From assembly GCF_004193775.1 (NCBI RefSeq), contig NC_041008.1:6464731-6528730 (forward strand): a stretch of 64,000 bases of DNA, written 5' to 3'. How positions within the stretch are numbered: the stretch's first letter is position 1; each line of letters begins with the position of its first letter. This DNA comes from Glycine soja. Lineage: Eukaryota > Streptophyta > Magnoliopsida > Fabales > Fabaceae. Positions 49,401-63,309 of this stretch are shown here, piece after piece. The position numbers and the translations under genes are program-made. The notes under the pieces were generated by a model that saw only the letters and a list, made by a program, of their open reading frames with translations, did no database searches and was not told where the DNA came from.

Positions 49401-51258
49401 GGAGGCTAAACGTAGCTTTCATGCCAGCCATAAACTGTGTTAATATGAAATCTTATCTTCCTCGTAAAGATCCACGAAAGTGCAGAGATGTCTCCTTAGA
49501 TAAGTTCCCTATGAGAGAAAGAAAAACAAAACAAAAAAACTTAGATATTCGTTTTATAATTGGCATTAATTTAAATTTCCTGTGTTAATTTTTTAAGTTT
49601 ATTAACACACCAAAATTTAGAGAATAAGAAAGGAAATAAGGGGTGTAAAAAAAAGAGAGAGAAAGGAAATATATATAGGTCATGCCATTCATAAGAAACG
49701 TAGGCTTAACTTGTATATCAGGTCAATTAATTCAGTAAATCATGTTCTAGGAAGAGGCCGAATTTATTCCATAGATTTTGTTCCTTTGGGGAGGAATGTG
49801 TGATGTGTCAATATAAAAAAAATAAATACTATTCGTAGTATTTTTTAATAGCTTTTCCACTGTCTCCCACTGGCAAACTCGAGAATGGAATCGAGATAAT
49901 TAGAAAATGGATCACTGTGTTCGTTAAAATTTTATCAAAAAATAAATTTACATGTAGGTCTAAGATCGGAATTAAGTATTAACAACTGCAATATATATAT
50001 ATATGTATGTCAGACTCAGACCTTACACAAACTCATCGTACAATTAATCTATCTACATGAACTTAATTGTGGTCAACTATTTACAATCTATCTATAGATT
50101 TTATTTTATTTTGGAGCAATATATATAATATAACAAAGTAAATATTATATCTTATTGCATGAACTGTTGATTAAAGAAGTTGGCATCATAACGATTCCAT
50201 ATCTGCTGTAGCATTGGCGTCGCAATGAGTCCATGCATGATTCTTGGACATATGGTTGGTTAGCCCCTTAGTCTAACCGAACCTCGTTTATTTTATTAAT
50301 TAACATTAACATCATACTATAAACTATGAGGATCGTTACGTGTTAATGAAGACAGAATAAAAAATAAATAGTTTTGTGTACATTAATGGTTTAATTAATA
50401 ACTATATGCATGGAATTGCAATTGGACACCGGCAGAAGAATATGCCAGGGAATATGCATGATAACGAAGCAGGACTCGAGCATTTTCTTCTTCTTGGTCA
50501 ACATATATATGGGGCCTAATTAACTTCTTAAATTAATTAGATTATGTCTACAAATTTATTTCAATTGTATATTTATATTAAAAAATCATTTTTCAATCAA
50601 GTTCAAATTAAAAAATATTTTCTAACTCTAAAAGCAAACTGGAACATAATTTGGGCACCTAACTAAGTAAACTGGGTTAGTGAGGTTTATCTCACCGATG
50701 TGGGTGTATTTTTTTGTAATAAGTTTCATTTTTGGCTTATTGTTCAATAATATAGAAAAAAATGTGATACGATAAATTATTTTTGGTAATATTTAACCCA
50801 ACTTTTTTTGTTTTTGTTTTTTTTTTCCTTAAACACTCTTTATGTAAAAGTTCTTAATCAAATAACTTTTTTTAGAAAAATCATTAGAGTAAGGAATTTC
50901 GAGAAAATTGAATTAGAGGAGCTTAATTATGGGGACCTTGTGTGAACTTTTTATATTGGACCTCACTTTGAATTCTGTATACAAATATTGTATGTTATTT
51001 TTTCAATTACTTTACTATATACCTATATTTTTATTAATTTTTTAGGAAGCTTTCTTTTATATGACGTGGTCTGCTGGCCTTCATCTAATTGAATATTGTG
51101 CTTTCAAAGCTATTTTTAATCACTTATACTTTTTTTTATTAATGCTTGTTTGTAATGAAATTATTATTTTTAATTATTTAAAATACTATTAAATAAAAAT
51201 ATAGAATAAATTAAACACTTTATATTTTTAATCAATATTTAAATTTCTTTGATTAATA

Positions 51259-51260
<2 letters not shown>
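46433..51260. other. Long AT-rich spacer without supported genes
   Basis: Nearly 5 kb of AT-rich DNA. Open frames (for example 49391-49588) lack splice context, domains and coding composition. I see no RNA gene. Short direct repeats (ttaatataatgttataa near 47305 and 47350) are local only. Confidence 0.5.

Positions 51261-51302
<42 letters not shown>
51261..51302. repeat. (AT)n microsatellite
   Basis: Uninterrupted AT dinucleotide run of about 42 bp. Confidence 0.95.
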
Positions 51303-51304
<2 letters not shown>

Positions 51305-52120
51305 CAAAACATCACTAGAATAAAATATTTTTTAATTTTTAATTATATATATTTTTATTTTTATTAAAATAATTTTATGAAAATTAAATTAATTTTACTA
51401 ATATATTTGATTTTTATAAATATATTTTTTTATTTGACAACATAACTACTATTTTAAAACAAAATCATAATATTTAAAAAATTACCAAATAAATTTTACT
51501 TTAAAAGGTACTTTTAAGCACACAAAAAATGTAAATTGATAAACAAGTTTTATTTTTTAAGCTCTTAGATTTAACTTAAAAGTAACTTTTAAGTAAAACA
51601 AAAGATATACTAAAAATAACCTAAACAATAACTTAAAATATAATCCAAAATTACATTAAAATACATCCACACTCCTAATTAAAAGCTCATACTTATCCGA
51701 ATTAACAACACATCACAACGAGTTATTAATTGCAGTTTTAATAATGAATATTTTTATAAAAAAACATATATGTTTACAAGTTCAATAAAATGGTTTTAAT
51801 GGAAAAGTCTTTTGAACATAAAATAATTTTTTCTAACACACCTTGACCTTTGCTTGTTTTAGAGGAGAGAGAGGAGAAAATTTAACTTTAAAAAACAAGT
51901 TTTTTTTTTATCTGTGAGAGTTTATATTTCTCTTTTTATATTTTTCCTTAACCAAATAAAAATTTATAATCATCTATAATTTTCTCTGTTTTCTTTTCTT
52001 TAATCCTAAATCAGGATAATTATTAAAGACATGGAAAATGAAATCTGAAATTCTTCCTAATTTGAACTTCGAGGGAAGAACTGTGTCTCTTGTGATCCAG
52101 CCCATTTTTGTTTAAGCTTT
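51303..52120. other. AT-rich spacer and distal promoter of the PAIR1/PRD3 gene
   Basis: No gene seen. AT content drops near 52060, where the promoter begins. Confidence 0.5.
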
Positions 52121-52131
52121 AAACCCACTAC

Positions 52132-52190
52132 TATAAATACCAGCCCTAACCAAACCAACTCTCTCTCTCTCTCTCACACACCTTCAAATT
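52132..52190 (+). promoter_or_regulatory. TATA box and CT-rich leader of the PAIR1/PRD3 gene
   Basis: tataaata at 52132-52139 is followed about 20-45 bp downstream by a ctctctctctctctc tract (52161-52175). A TATA box plus Y-patch is a common plant core promoter. It lies about 220 bp before the start codon at 52356. Confidence 0.6.
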
Positions 52191-52355
52191 CCCATTCCGT
52201 TCCCGCCTTTATTTGCAATCCTCGAGTTTCCATTTTCCTTCTCTTCTTCTCTCACACTGAGCCATTCCTTCCTCTCAAACTCGAAACGCATGCCGTTTCC
52301 GCAGATTCCGACGACGATGACCTAGACGCCGTTTCATCTCCGAGCGGAAGCAAAA

Positions 52356-55300
52356 ATGAAGATCAACAAAGCCTGCGATCTTAACTCCATCTCTGTCTTT
52401 CCTCCTCCTCTCGTTTATCCTAGGTCACTCTCTCTCTCATCGTTTCACTTCATTCAATCCATTGATTCTTATAGAATAAGCTCATTTGATTAGTTTGTTC
52501 CGAGCGAAGAAGCTGTAGTTGTAGATTTTCATTTCACTTCGATTAGTTTGTTTCGAGGATGATTTTTTTGCTTCATTCATTTCACTTCGTGTTTTCGAAT
52601 ATCATGATTTTCTTCAGAGCACGTTTTGTTTGGATCCTGCGAAATAACGAGATCTGGAACTAAGTTAAAATGATTTGTAATTTGTGTTATCTAGTGCGAA
52701 CTCCGATAAACCGTAGTTCAGGCGTATTATTATGACGCGTTTCGAATTCGTGCTTCTTTTTTTAGCTATCTGTATGCAACAAATAGTGATGTAGTGCTGA
52801 TGTTGACACTTTTTTCTTTATCGTTTTTGCTGTTTGAAGGAAAGCGAACAATATATCGAGTGGATTGCAAGCGTCTCACTCTCAGCATCGCTCGCAGCCA
52901 TCTCAGCAGTCGCTTTCTCAGGGACTTTCGTCTCAGCACGGAGTGCTGTCGCATTTCTCCCAAAACTCTCTCGACGAGGCCGTCACGACTAACGATCAGG
53001 TTAATTCTTGCTTCATGATGATGCACCGGTTTTCCTTGTAGCATTATTGTTCGAGTTGAAAATTAGCTTGATTATGCTTCTTTTTACTTCGGAAAAACCT
53101 AATGTCAAACAAGTAGAAATAAAGCATGATCTGCGAGAGAAATCGCTAATGATGCTGTTAATTAGTCTCTGCTGCTTAGGCTACAAGGACAGAGAGTGTA
53201 GCAATGACTTAAAACTACAGATTTAGGACAAAACTTAGATGTCATTCCTTAGGTAATATTGGTTTTGTTTTCCGATTACAATTGGAGTTTTAGCTCGGTA
53301 ATTCATATAACGAAAAGGTTTGCATTCAAGATCAGCATAGGTTATCAAGCTGAAATTTCAATCTAGGTTAACAACACTAAAAAGCACTGCATGTAAGTTT
53401 GGTTGACAAATTTCATTGGAAAAACCTCCTATACCCTGCTTCCGATTATTCAAATGCATAATACTAGCAGGTTATTACCAGTAAGCTTTCCTGGTAAATA
53501 GAAAACATCTTCTTAGATGCTTCACTCAATTATGAAATGTTTTAAGTAATCCTAACACTTGTTTGTTTTTGAACATTATTTGGTATATAAGCATAACTAC
53601 GAGAGCATTCAGGATTCTATTTGAATGTTATTATATTTTTACAATCCTTGTAGAGAGTTGGTTCTCAAGAACATGAGAACTCTTTGAGGAGGATTTCTAG
53701 CTTGTCCCGACCTACATATTCACGGGAAGAGAGTCAAGCACCTAACTCAAGATCTTCATCCAATCTAATGCTCAAATGGAATTCTGCAGATCATAAAAGT
53801 AAGAGTATTTAATGAAAATATGTTTTTATTTTTCTAGCTTATATTTTTGGCATCCCCATTAGACATATCTAAGAGTGACCATGAGACAAAGGCAGGAAGT
53901 CAACTGAGTTAGAGTCCTTTTACGTTTGCATGTTACTTTACTGATGATAATAAGTCTATTATTTGCTCCAGCAGGTCAGTTAAGTGAAGGACTTGAACAC
54001 CGAATTGGCATAATGGAAACTTCATTGAGCAGGTTCACAATGATCTTGGATTCTGTTCAAAGTGACGTAATGCAAGTAAACAAAGGAACAAAGGAAATTA
54101 TTTTGGAGGGTAAGGAACTCACATTATAACTATTGACATTGACTATATTCTGAAAAAGATTCTTGGAAGTTGTATTTATACCAACCAAGACATTCTACCG
54201 AATTTTGTATGCCTTTCCTTTGATTCTCTGCTTATGTTGCATTTTCCAACAACTTTATATTCTTTGAAACACAATTCAACTGAAGGCAGGCTCATTTTTT
54301 ATACTAAGAACTCTGATATCTGGCTCGATTTACTGTTTGATGCCAACTTGCTCAATCTAGACTTTTTTCAGATGGATGCATTGCACTCATCTTCAAATTT
54401 ATAATAATCTGATAGTATTCTGTGGCTCGGACTATTACGTGAATTACTTTTATACAATTTTAACTCCACGCTTCCATTCAGTGGAATGCATAAGGCAGAA
54501 GTTGATTGCTCAGGATAACTCACTTCAGTTAATGGTAATAGCCTGATTACTGTCTTGACTTGCATGATTTCACTAACATCAATGGATACCCTTATCTGAA
54601 CAAATGAGACTGATAGTCTGGTTTTAAATCAGACTAAAGGACAAGAAGAAATTAAAGCAATCATTGAAAGGAGCTTGAAATCTTTAGCTGAACAAATGAG
54701 CCATGTTTCAAAGAAAGAGAAGTTACAGGATGTATATTTGGCAGTTTCTGCGTTACCTCAGCTAATTGAAGCCTCTCTGCAAAATGTACAAAATGATCTC
54801 CGTAACATCACCAAGGAAATGCAGGCACGTACCATATGACAATTAATAATGCTTAAAACATGAACATGTAGTAAACTTTTAATTTTTAAGGTTAGGTACG
54901 TATAATTTTTACAATGTAAAGATTTCTTAAAACCCTCTTATTTTTTCACCACTATAGTCACCCAGATGACTGTCAACCAATGATGCTTTGCCAATGAGTA
55001 CTTGCAGGAAATTTCTTGCAATCTAAAAAGTGTCAACCAAAAGGATCTGGTGCCGACCAGTTTGTCTTCGAAGGTGCTTTATCTCTACTACTGAACTATT
55101 AACATAATTTGCTGAGTTTTTTTCTAATGGTAAATGGAAGATTAGCTTGTTCCATTGTTGGCTTGCAGAGTACTAGCAAACAGATTACCACACCGAAAAT
55201 GCGTCAGCCTCTTGCTAAGTATGCTTACCTTTTAACTTCACCTACTCTACTATTACTCTATTAGTGTCTAATTAAGGAGGGAAGTTACATCCATTTGTCT

Positions 55301-57403
55301 ACATTATTCGTCAACTTCAGTAAATTTTATTTATGAAACAATTTTGAAGCGTTGACATAACATATATTTATCACATACTTTTCAATTTGTATATTAATAA
55401 TTTTATCATATACTTTCACTACACGATGTGATGACAAATCTACTGTAGATTGGATTTAATTATATATGACATGACATAGTTTTGATCTGAAATAGTAGAT
55501 TAGTGACAATTATTTATTTCCTAGCTTTCATATGGATTCATGTGGATTAGAAGAAAAAAAAATCAACATTATTGTTATGAAAAAGAGTGAAAGAACACCA
55601 ATTGTTAGGACTTTCGGATTGAGATTTTCTCATGTGATTAAGTCCTATCAATTTGGTGCTTTCATTGATAGGTGAGAGAACTTCATGACTTAGATATTAA
55701 GTCAGGTAGTTTATTCTATTCAATGTGGGACACTCTAGCAATGCATGTATGTTTTCTTTCTGCCGGAGGAAACCTGGGTCTATCTATATTCATTAATCCA
55801 TCAATATCACAAATGTTTTTTCATAAATTAAGGTTCACTTTTCCGTAATTAATGTATTTCAAAATTCTCACCTTCTGAACGGGTGAGTCATTTCTTTTGG
55901 AGGCTATTCATCATTTTTCTGGAGAATTCTGCCTTTACTTCACGACAAACACGTGATAGCAATTATTCGATTTTCTACATAGTTTTATTTATAATTTCGG
56001 CCTTTGCTATTGGCTGACAAAATCTGGCTATATTGGAGTGATGATTTATTTTATATATTTGTTTCTCCCCGTTATATCGAATTATTAATTATTAATTCTT
56101 CTATTTACGACTGGTTATACCTGACGCTTGCAAAAGCATTTGTTATGATTATAATCATGACCAAGGTCAAGGTATTTTTCTTGACTTCAGTGAGGCGAAG
56201 GTGAGTATACAAGCCACTGTAGCTCCAGAGGTGGAAAGCGGAGGCTGGAAGCCAGTAAAAAAAGAAAGAGTCACTTTTTCAGATAGAACTTCTGAGAAGG
56301 TGCAGAAGAAAAAAGAACCACACACTCAGAAGGTATTTTAAAAATTTGTCTCTTCCCATTCGAAACTTGCATGTCTTTTTATAAGTTGACTATATGATAC
56401 GAAGAGGTTATATAACATGCATTTGACAGTGACAATTGCAACTTCATTTTCAAGTAAAATGATTTATTTTTATTACTTTTAGTATTTTACAAATCTTATA
56501 TGTGCTTTATCAATTGCCAAGTACTGTTTCAATGACAGTATATAAGGGGAGGTAGAGACTGTGCTATTGTCATTGAATCTGATGAGGAGATTGATGGAGG
56601 TTTTTCCTGCTTGGTCCAAGAAAACGCAGGTAGTAGACAAAGCTACAATAGAACTTCCTGATTTTTTTTTCTTTTATGGTGTACTGTAGTATGAAAAGTA
56701 TACAAAACTTAGACGCAGTTCTTTTGATACTATTCAGTGGAAAAATCATAAAAGAGGTGATGGCAATAATTTTTCATGAGAATACCGGGAATTGGATACT
56801 ACATAAGGCAATGAATATTACTACTATATGACTATACTTAAAAATGTATTTTATGGCCAGTTAAAAATCTGATTTTAATTCGGCAACAATGATATATCAA
56901 AGCTCAATGTGTATTCATTGATTTGCAATATATAGATTTAATTTAACTCATTATAAATTCCTTATTATTGGTAATTTGAATACAAATGATAACTGCTCTA
57001 AATGTATGTTTCCACAAAGAACAGGAGTAAACCTTCTTGGCAACTTGACCAAGGAAGCACTGGAAGAAACTGAGCGAATTTTGCGGAAAGCAAGGAGGCG
57101 CAAGAGGAAAAGTATTTTTTAATACTATAATAACAATAGAGTGAAGGCCCTTTAAAAAAAACAACAATATAGTGAAGGTAACCTCTTCCAATTCTGACTT
57201 CCATGTGTCTGTCATATTACTGTCTGCCACAACTGTAGATTAATTGAATGGTTTCAACTTTCAACCATCTATTTATGCAATTTTGTAAGAAATGGGTAAT
57301 ATTGAATGGTCCACAAGCTATCTTTACTATTCAATAACAGCTAAGAACAGTAATATGGATGTCATTTTAATGCCTCTTTCTTGGTTGTGCAGGAGGAATT
57401 TGA
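52356..57403 (+). CDS. PAIR1: PAIR1/PRD3-type meiotic recombination-initiation protein
   Basis: Twelve exons: 52356-52423, 52840-52999, 53654-53798, 53975-54109, 54482-54534, 54633-54824, 55008-55073, 55169-55218, 56191-56332, 56539-56629, 57025-57111, 57393-57403; total 1,200 nt, 399 aa. The N-terminus (MKINKACDLNSISV, then PP) and the SVQSDVMQVNK segment match what I remember of rice PAIR1 and Arabidopsis PRD3, needed for meiotic double-strand breaks and homologue pairing. The middle is a coiled coil (about 140-260). The C-terminus has an IIESDEE-like acidic patch and a basic RKARRRKRKR nuclear-localisation-like end. Exon 6 must end at 54824, where the intron starts GC rather than GT; the phase stays intact only with that choice. 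The short last exon (11 nt) is less certain. Confidence 0.88.
54825..55007 (+). other. GC-AG intron in the PAIR1/PRD3 gene
   Basis: The exon ends ATGCAG and the intron begins gcacgt, with a normal acceptor (cttgcag) at 55001-55007. Using the next GT (54829) would put exon 7 out of frame at once. GC donors are the main minor class of U2 introns and often follow a strong AG at the exon end, as here. Confidence 0.65.
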
Positions 57404-60400
57404 TACTTTCAGATGCAGAAGGAAAAACCCCGGGCTAAAATTTGGATAAAAGTTATGGAACTTTTGGTATTTTCCCTAATAAAGTGAAATCTCACCTTAG
57501 TATAAATCTTTGTTATACAGATACTACTCATTTTTAACTTTAATTAGAAATAGTATCAAAACCACGTATTAAACTGTATCCAAGTTTATCTTTTAAGAAA
57601 TTATTCGTTTTTATTTGGTTTGTTAACTAGTACTATTAATTTTGTTCAGTGCATTTCCCATAGAAAGTTATTTGTTCTTTCTATTTTGAATTTGATTGCA
57701 AGATATTCAACTTCACTGAAAGCTTACTAGGTTTTATCATTTCTTCTAGTTTTATTATACAAATCTTTATAATACTTTTTACAAGTTTTTTTTTTCTCAT
57801 TTTATCCTATCTTGTCTCAGATTTTTTTCTTATTTTTCTCACATTGTAAGAATTGTAAAAAAAGAAAGGCGTACTTTACTCAGCGCAAAGAAATTAATCA
57901 TTAATTCATTATAGTAATTACAAAAAAAAAGAATTTTTTTTTACAGAAATAAAGACGAGAAATTATTCCGTGGACAATTGAACTTTTTTCTGAAGAAAAA
58001 TGTGTTCTTCCCTTTCTATCGCTGTACCAAATTGTTGGGCTTGCTTGAGCCTTGTGTTGGTGGAAATTTGGAAATAGTAGATGGAGTGGATTTTCTTTGG
58101 GTCATTGGATGTACGGACGTTATGTATCTAAACCCAGAAGGCAGAAGCTCTAGCTAAATGATTGTTCTTGTTAGTATGTTAGCAAAAATCAGAAATTAAT
58201 GTTAATAATAATAATAATAAATATATCACAGTTCCACAAAATCTCGTCACAACACAATGTGTAGTCAATTGGGCCAATATAAAGTAGTATCTTCATCCCT
58301 GAAATTGTGCAACTTTCTCTCAAATTATATATTGGATTACAGCTTTTTCTCTTTTCATGTAATATCGTTTTTTTTAAGGAAAAAAAATATATTTCACTCT
58401 CTACCACTTCATTTCCTTCCAACCGTACAACTTATTTAACGTACGGTTTCTAAACAGTAAAACTCACATAAAGATGCCGTAAAATTTGTAATTAGAAATA
58501 ATAAGACACGTGTTATAATATAAATTCAAGGAATAAAAGCAAAATGAATGGAAAAGCAAGAGTTATAATCCATTGACAAAATTATTTTTATCTCAAACAT
58601 AATTTTACAATAGATTCTTGAGCTAATTTTTCACTAATTTGTTGCTAATCATAATTCTAACTTGTTAGTTGAACGCCCCTATCCAAGTAGGGCATTAGCT
58701 TCGTCCGGAGAGAAAATCTCTCTTCTAAGAGAGTACGTGAGTGGAGTCTATAATAGTGGGTGCCAATAGAGAGGAAACATGAGACGTGACTCAAACCAAC
58801 TTTAGTGAAAGATGAACATCCCACACTCCCAGTGTATGTTGGTACACCAAAAGTACTTAACTTTGTAATGGCTTATTATATGAAATTTTTTGCAACACTT
58901 CCCTTTTATGTGTGGATTTTTTTTCCATCTAGCCAATATTAGAAGTATTGCTTGAAGCTCAAATGTAATCACGTAGAAAAACCTAGTTTTTTTTTTCAAA
59001 TAAAAAAACTAATAAATTATCATTAAGACAAGATAAGATGTATCGGAGTTGAAGTACTAGAATCAGCAAATGCCACCCAAAGCACTTTGTTCCTTTCCTT
59101 TTGGATTGATCATTGTTATCCTAAACAAGTCGAGTGTATCTACACTAGAAGCCAATGTAATCTCTTTTTTGTTTTTGTAATAAAAATCAATCTTGGAGGT
59201 CAACATTACTGTAATGTTTTATTCAGAGTTTTCAATGGTTGTCTACCAAACCAACTCCAATCGGATAAACTAACCAACAAAGATTCTTCACATAATCTAT
59301 TCTTTTTTAAATGATTAGCTGCTAGAACGTTGTTTAGTATACATTGGGGCATTATTTATTCCCCTATGATGACAGCTATTTTGTCTCACTATCGAACTAT
59401 AATATCTACGTCATTGAATGCTTTTGTCAGAAGACAAATATTTGATAGTCCGAGGCATACAATTCTTCAGCTATATATGTAGGATTTCGATATATATATA
59501 AAAAGTTACAATATTTTTTCTTATTTAAAATTTGAATATTAGAATCAAATTTTTATTAAATATTACAAGAGGAATTATTTAATCGTGAATTCTACTCCAA
59601 TTCCCCCCTTTCACGAAAAAGATCTTACTACTTCCTAAGTTGGCTGTCTAACCATTATTCTATGTAAAATGTGTATAACAGATCATCTTTCCTCAAGGTA
59701 CAACTTTGCTTTTTCTTTATTTTTCTAGGTAGCATATGGCCTGGAAGTACTTTCTGAGACATAAGGTAGAAAAGTGGGGTTAGCCAATGCATAAAAGCCA
59801 GTAGTTGGAGTTAGCCAACCCACTATTATTAGTCAAAAAAAAAAATAAAGCAGAATAATAAGGTGGACAAAGGAGGATATATGAAGTTAACTCTATCACA
59901 AGTTTCACATAATAATAATGTTTTCCTAATTGATAAATCTAGTTTTATACATGGGCATAACTTGATCAATCTATTTGTTTAAACTTAAAATAAAAAAGTA
60001 ATTAATAAGTAATAAATTATTTTTAAGATTTTCACAGAAAATTATTATTTTTAGCATTTTTTTTTATACATGGGCATAATTTTTTTAGATGCTCTTTTCA
60101 GAAAAAAATTATTTAAATTTTTAAATATATCTTTTAATTAAAAATTTTAATTATTATATACTGTTAGTGTAGAAAAAACCACATGTTCAACTAATAAAAA
60201 ATTGTGATTTTGACTATTAATATAGTTATTATAAAAGACTTGAAACATATCATATATGTTTATTTGTGATTAAAATACATAAACTATTTTTTCCTAATTA
60301 AAAACATTATTTTCATAAAACAACCTTAATCGAACCGGTCCAAACTATACTATCTGAAGCTAAAACTTATCTTCGATTATTAGTCCAAATACGGATAAGA

Positions 60401-60576
60401 AAAAAGTACAATTATGGACCACCAAAGACATCACATAACAAGTTAGCAACTACCGGCTTAATATCCTTTGAACCGACACAACACGAACCCAAGTACATCT
60501 ATAATTGACACTTGTTCAAGTTATGCTTTTTTCATGTAAAAATTTCAATTTCAATTTTACGGAATGGAACATCAAA

Positions 60577-60581
<5 letters not shown>
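57404..60581. other. 3' UTR of the PAIR1/PRD3 gene and AT-rich spacer
   Basis: The first 100-200 bases are the likely 3' UTR. Further on the DNA is AT-rich. A GC-richer block at 58675-58850 (gaacgcccctatccaagtag, then aacatcccacactcccagtg) looks like part of an old repeat, but its ends could not be set. No gene seen. Confidence 0.5.

Positions 60582-60649
<68 letters not shown>
60582..60649. repeat. (TA)n microsatellite
   Basis: About 34 uninterrupted TA units. Confidence 0.95.
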
Positions 60650-61445
<796 letters not shown>

Positions 61446-61928
61446 TAGTAGGTAGTCGTTTTTTGTCTTCAAGCTTTTTCATTAATTTTAAATTAGGCAT
61501 ATGTTAAAGTTTTCCTTTGTAAGTCCTTAATTTGATAGTTTGAAAATGTAAGAAGTTTTTTTAATAAAAAACGTAAAGTGTTTTGAAAAATTAGCTCGCT
61601 AAAAGTTAATAAACTAGTTCAAAGATTGAAAGTTATGGCATAAAAATTAATAAACTAACGTATTTAATTAAAAGTATCTGATAAAATTAGTTATTAAACT
61701 GGCTGAAAATATAAAATAAATGGCATATTTATAATGTTATAAAAAGAAGATGATCACCATAGACACCATAAAATTATATTAGATGTTGGTGCAAAGTGAA
61801 AGACCCATAGAAGAAAAGAAATAGCACTTTACAATAATAGAAAATCAAATGTTTGAGAATTCTTCTAGTTTTCAAAGAGAACCACTTAACAATACTAATT
61901 TGAGACTATGGAGTAGTTTAAAGCCTGA
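61446..61928. other. AT-rich spacer
   Basis: No gene or clear repeat seen. Confidence 0.5.
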
Positions 61929-62880
61929 TGGAGTTTACCGTGCGAAACTGAATAGTATAAAAGTGAAAATTTAGACTGTTAGATCAATTTATTTTAAAAT
62001 TAAGGGTTCATGTTTTTCTTTATATTTTATTTTATTCTTTATTTGTTTTTCTCTCTTTACCAATTTTGTCCCTCTTCTCCTTCATCTACCTCAAACCCCT
62101 TACCTTCTCCGTTATCCCACCATTTTGCTCAATCGGAAACACTAAAGAGAAAAAGAGAAAGACTTAACACTCGAAGATCAAGGACTAGTTCATCGTCATG
62201 GTTCCCGAGTCCTTCTCCTTCCTTGACACCGCCACCATCCCCATGTATTTCGTTGCCATCAGATTCACACTCTTCACAGGAGAGTGAGCGTGTCACTATG
62301 TGAGGGACCACAGTCAGGACTTGTCGGGGAGCAACCTTGGAGGTGGTGTTACGGCCACCAGGTATGAAGTGTTCATCGCCAACGATGGTGGAGATGGCAG
62401 AGCTTTGACGTGATGGGAGTAGAGAACGAAGGGAAGAAGAAGAGAGAGAAATTCAAGGCTATGCCATCGTAAATCGTTCTTCTTCCCTCTCTTGCTCTTC
62501 GTCTTGTATTCCCATTAACGACAAAGATAGAACGTGAATAATCGAACTGCAACATGAAACCATGAACCATCGCAACATAAGTGTAGCATCAACAACAAAG
62601 CTTCGCAGCTTTTTGGACGGTAATTGCACAATCTGAACAACATTCCAGATCCATGTGAAAGTGAACAACATTCTAGCACCATCGCCTTGTGGCGCGGGTT
62701 TGACAAAGGAAAGATAGCTTCAGAGAGGGAGAGGGTTAATTTTGGAAAGAAGATACAAAAATAAAAAAACAAAAATTAAAAAATATCTAAACCGTTGATT
62801 TTGAAAATAAAATAATCTAATGGTCTATTTCACATATCATATGAAGTTTTTCACTTTTGCACGGTAGACTTCCTCTGAAA
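61929..62880. mobile_element. Putative Mutator-like element with GC-richer cargo
   Basis: Both ends share inverted sequence: gagtttaccgtgcgaaa at 61930-61946 and, on the minus strand from about 62876, gaagtctaccgtgcaaaa. Similarity continues inward with gaps for about 80-100 bp (gtgaaaatttagactgttag against gtgaaatagaccattag). The inside (62040-62740) is GC-richer and has open frames on both strands, such as a Ser/Pro-rich one at 62060-62303 and a minus-strand one at 62515-62772. I recognise none of them. Long inverted ends plus gene-like filler is the layout of Pack-MULEs. No clear 9-bp duplication was found. Confidence 0.45.
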
Positions 62881-62989
62881 ACTTTTAAAATATGGAAAGA
62901 AAGGCATGTCTCTAAAACAATATTAATCAAAAGTAGAGAAATGACTAGACAGGTGAAAATGTGTGTTATAAATATAGAAGACTCTAACC

Positions 62990-63200
62990 TTGTGTTTGGA
63001 TTAGAAATTTTAAAATTTTAGAAAATTTGAAATACCTAGAATTTGAATTGCTTTGATTTTAATTTCCTTCATTTTTCAAATGCTTTTTTTGGATAAATCA
63101 ATTCAAATTTTTTCAATTTTAAATTCTTTGTTTGGATAGGACAATTCAATTTCCTCCATATGCAAAATTTCAATTTTATATTTTAAATAGATAAAATTTT
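62990..63200. repeat. Eroded GTTTGGAT-type DNA transposon arm
   Basis: cttgtgtttggattagaaat (62991) and further gtttggatagg words (63129) resemble the ends of the Harbinger-like element at 20755-21731, embedded in similar AT-rich DNA (attttaaaattttagaa). A complete pair of ends with a TAA duplication could not be found. Confidence 0.35.
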
Positions 63201-63309
63201 AATACTAAACTTTATAGAAAACAAACACAATCTAATTTTGAAATATTAATTAAAAAATATTTTTTAATTTTTAATAATTTAAAAATACAAAATATTGATA
63301 ATTTTAACT

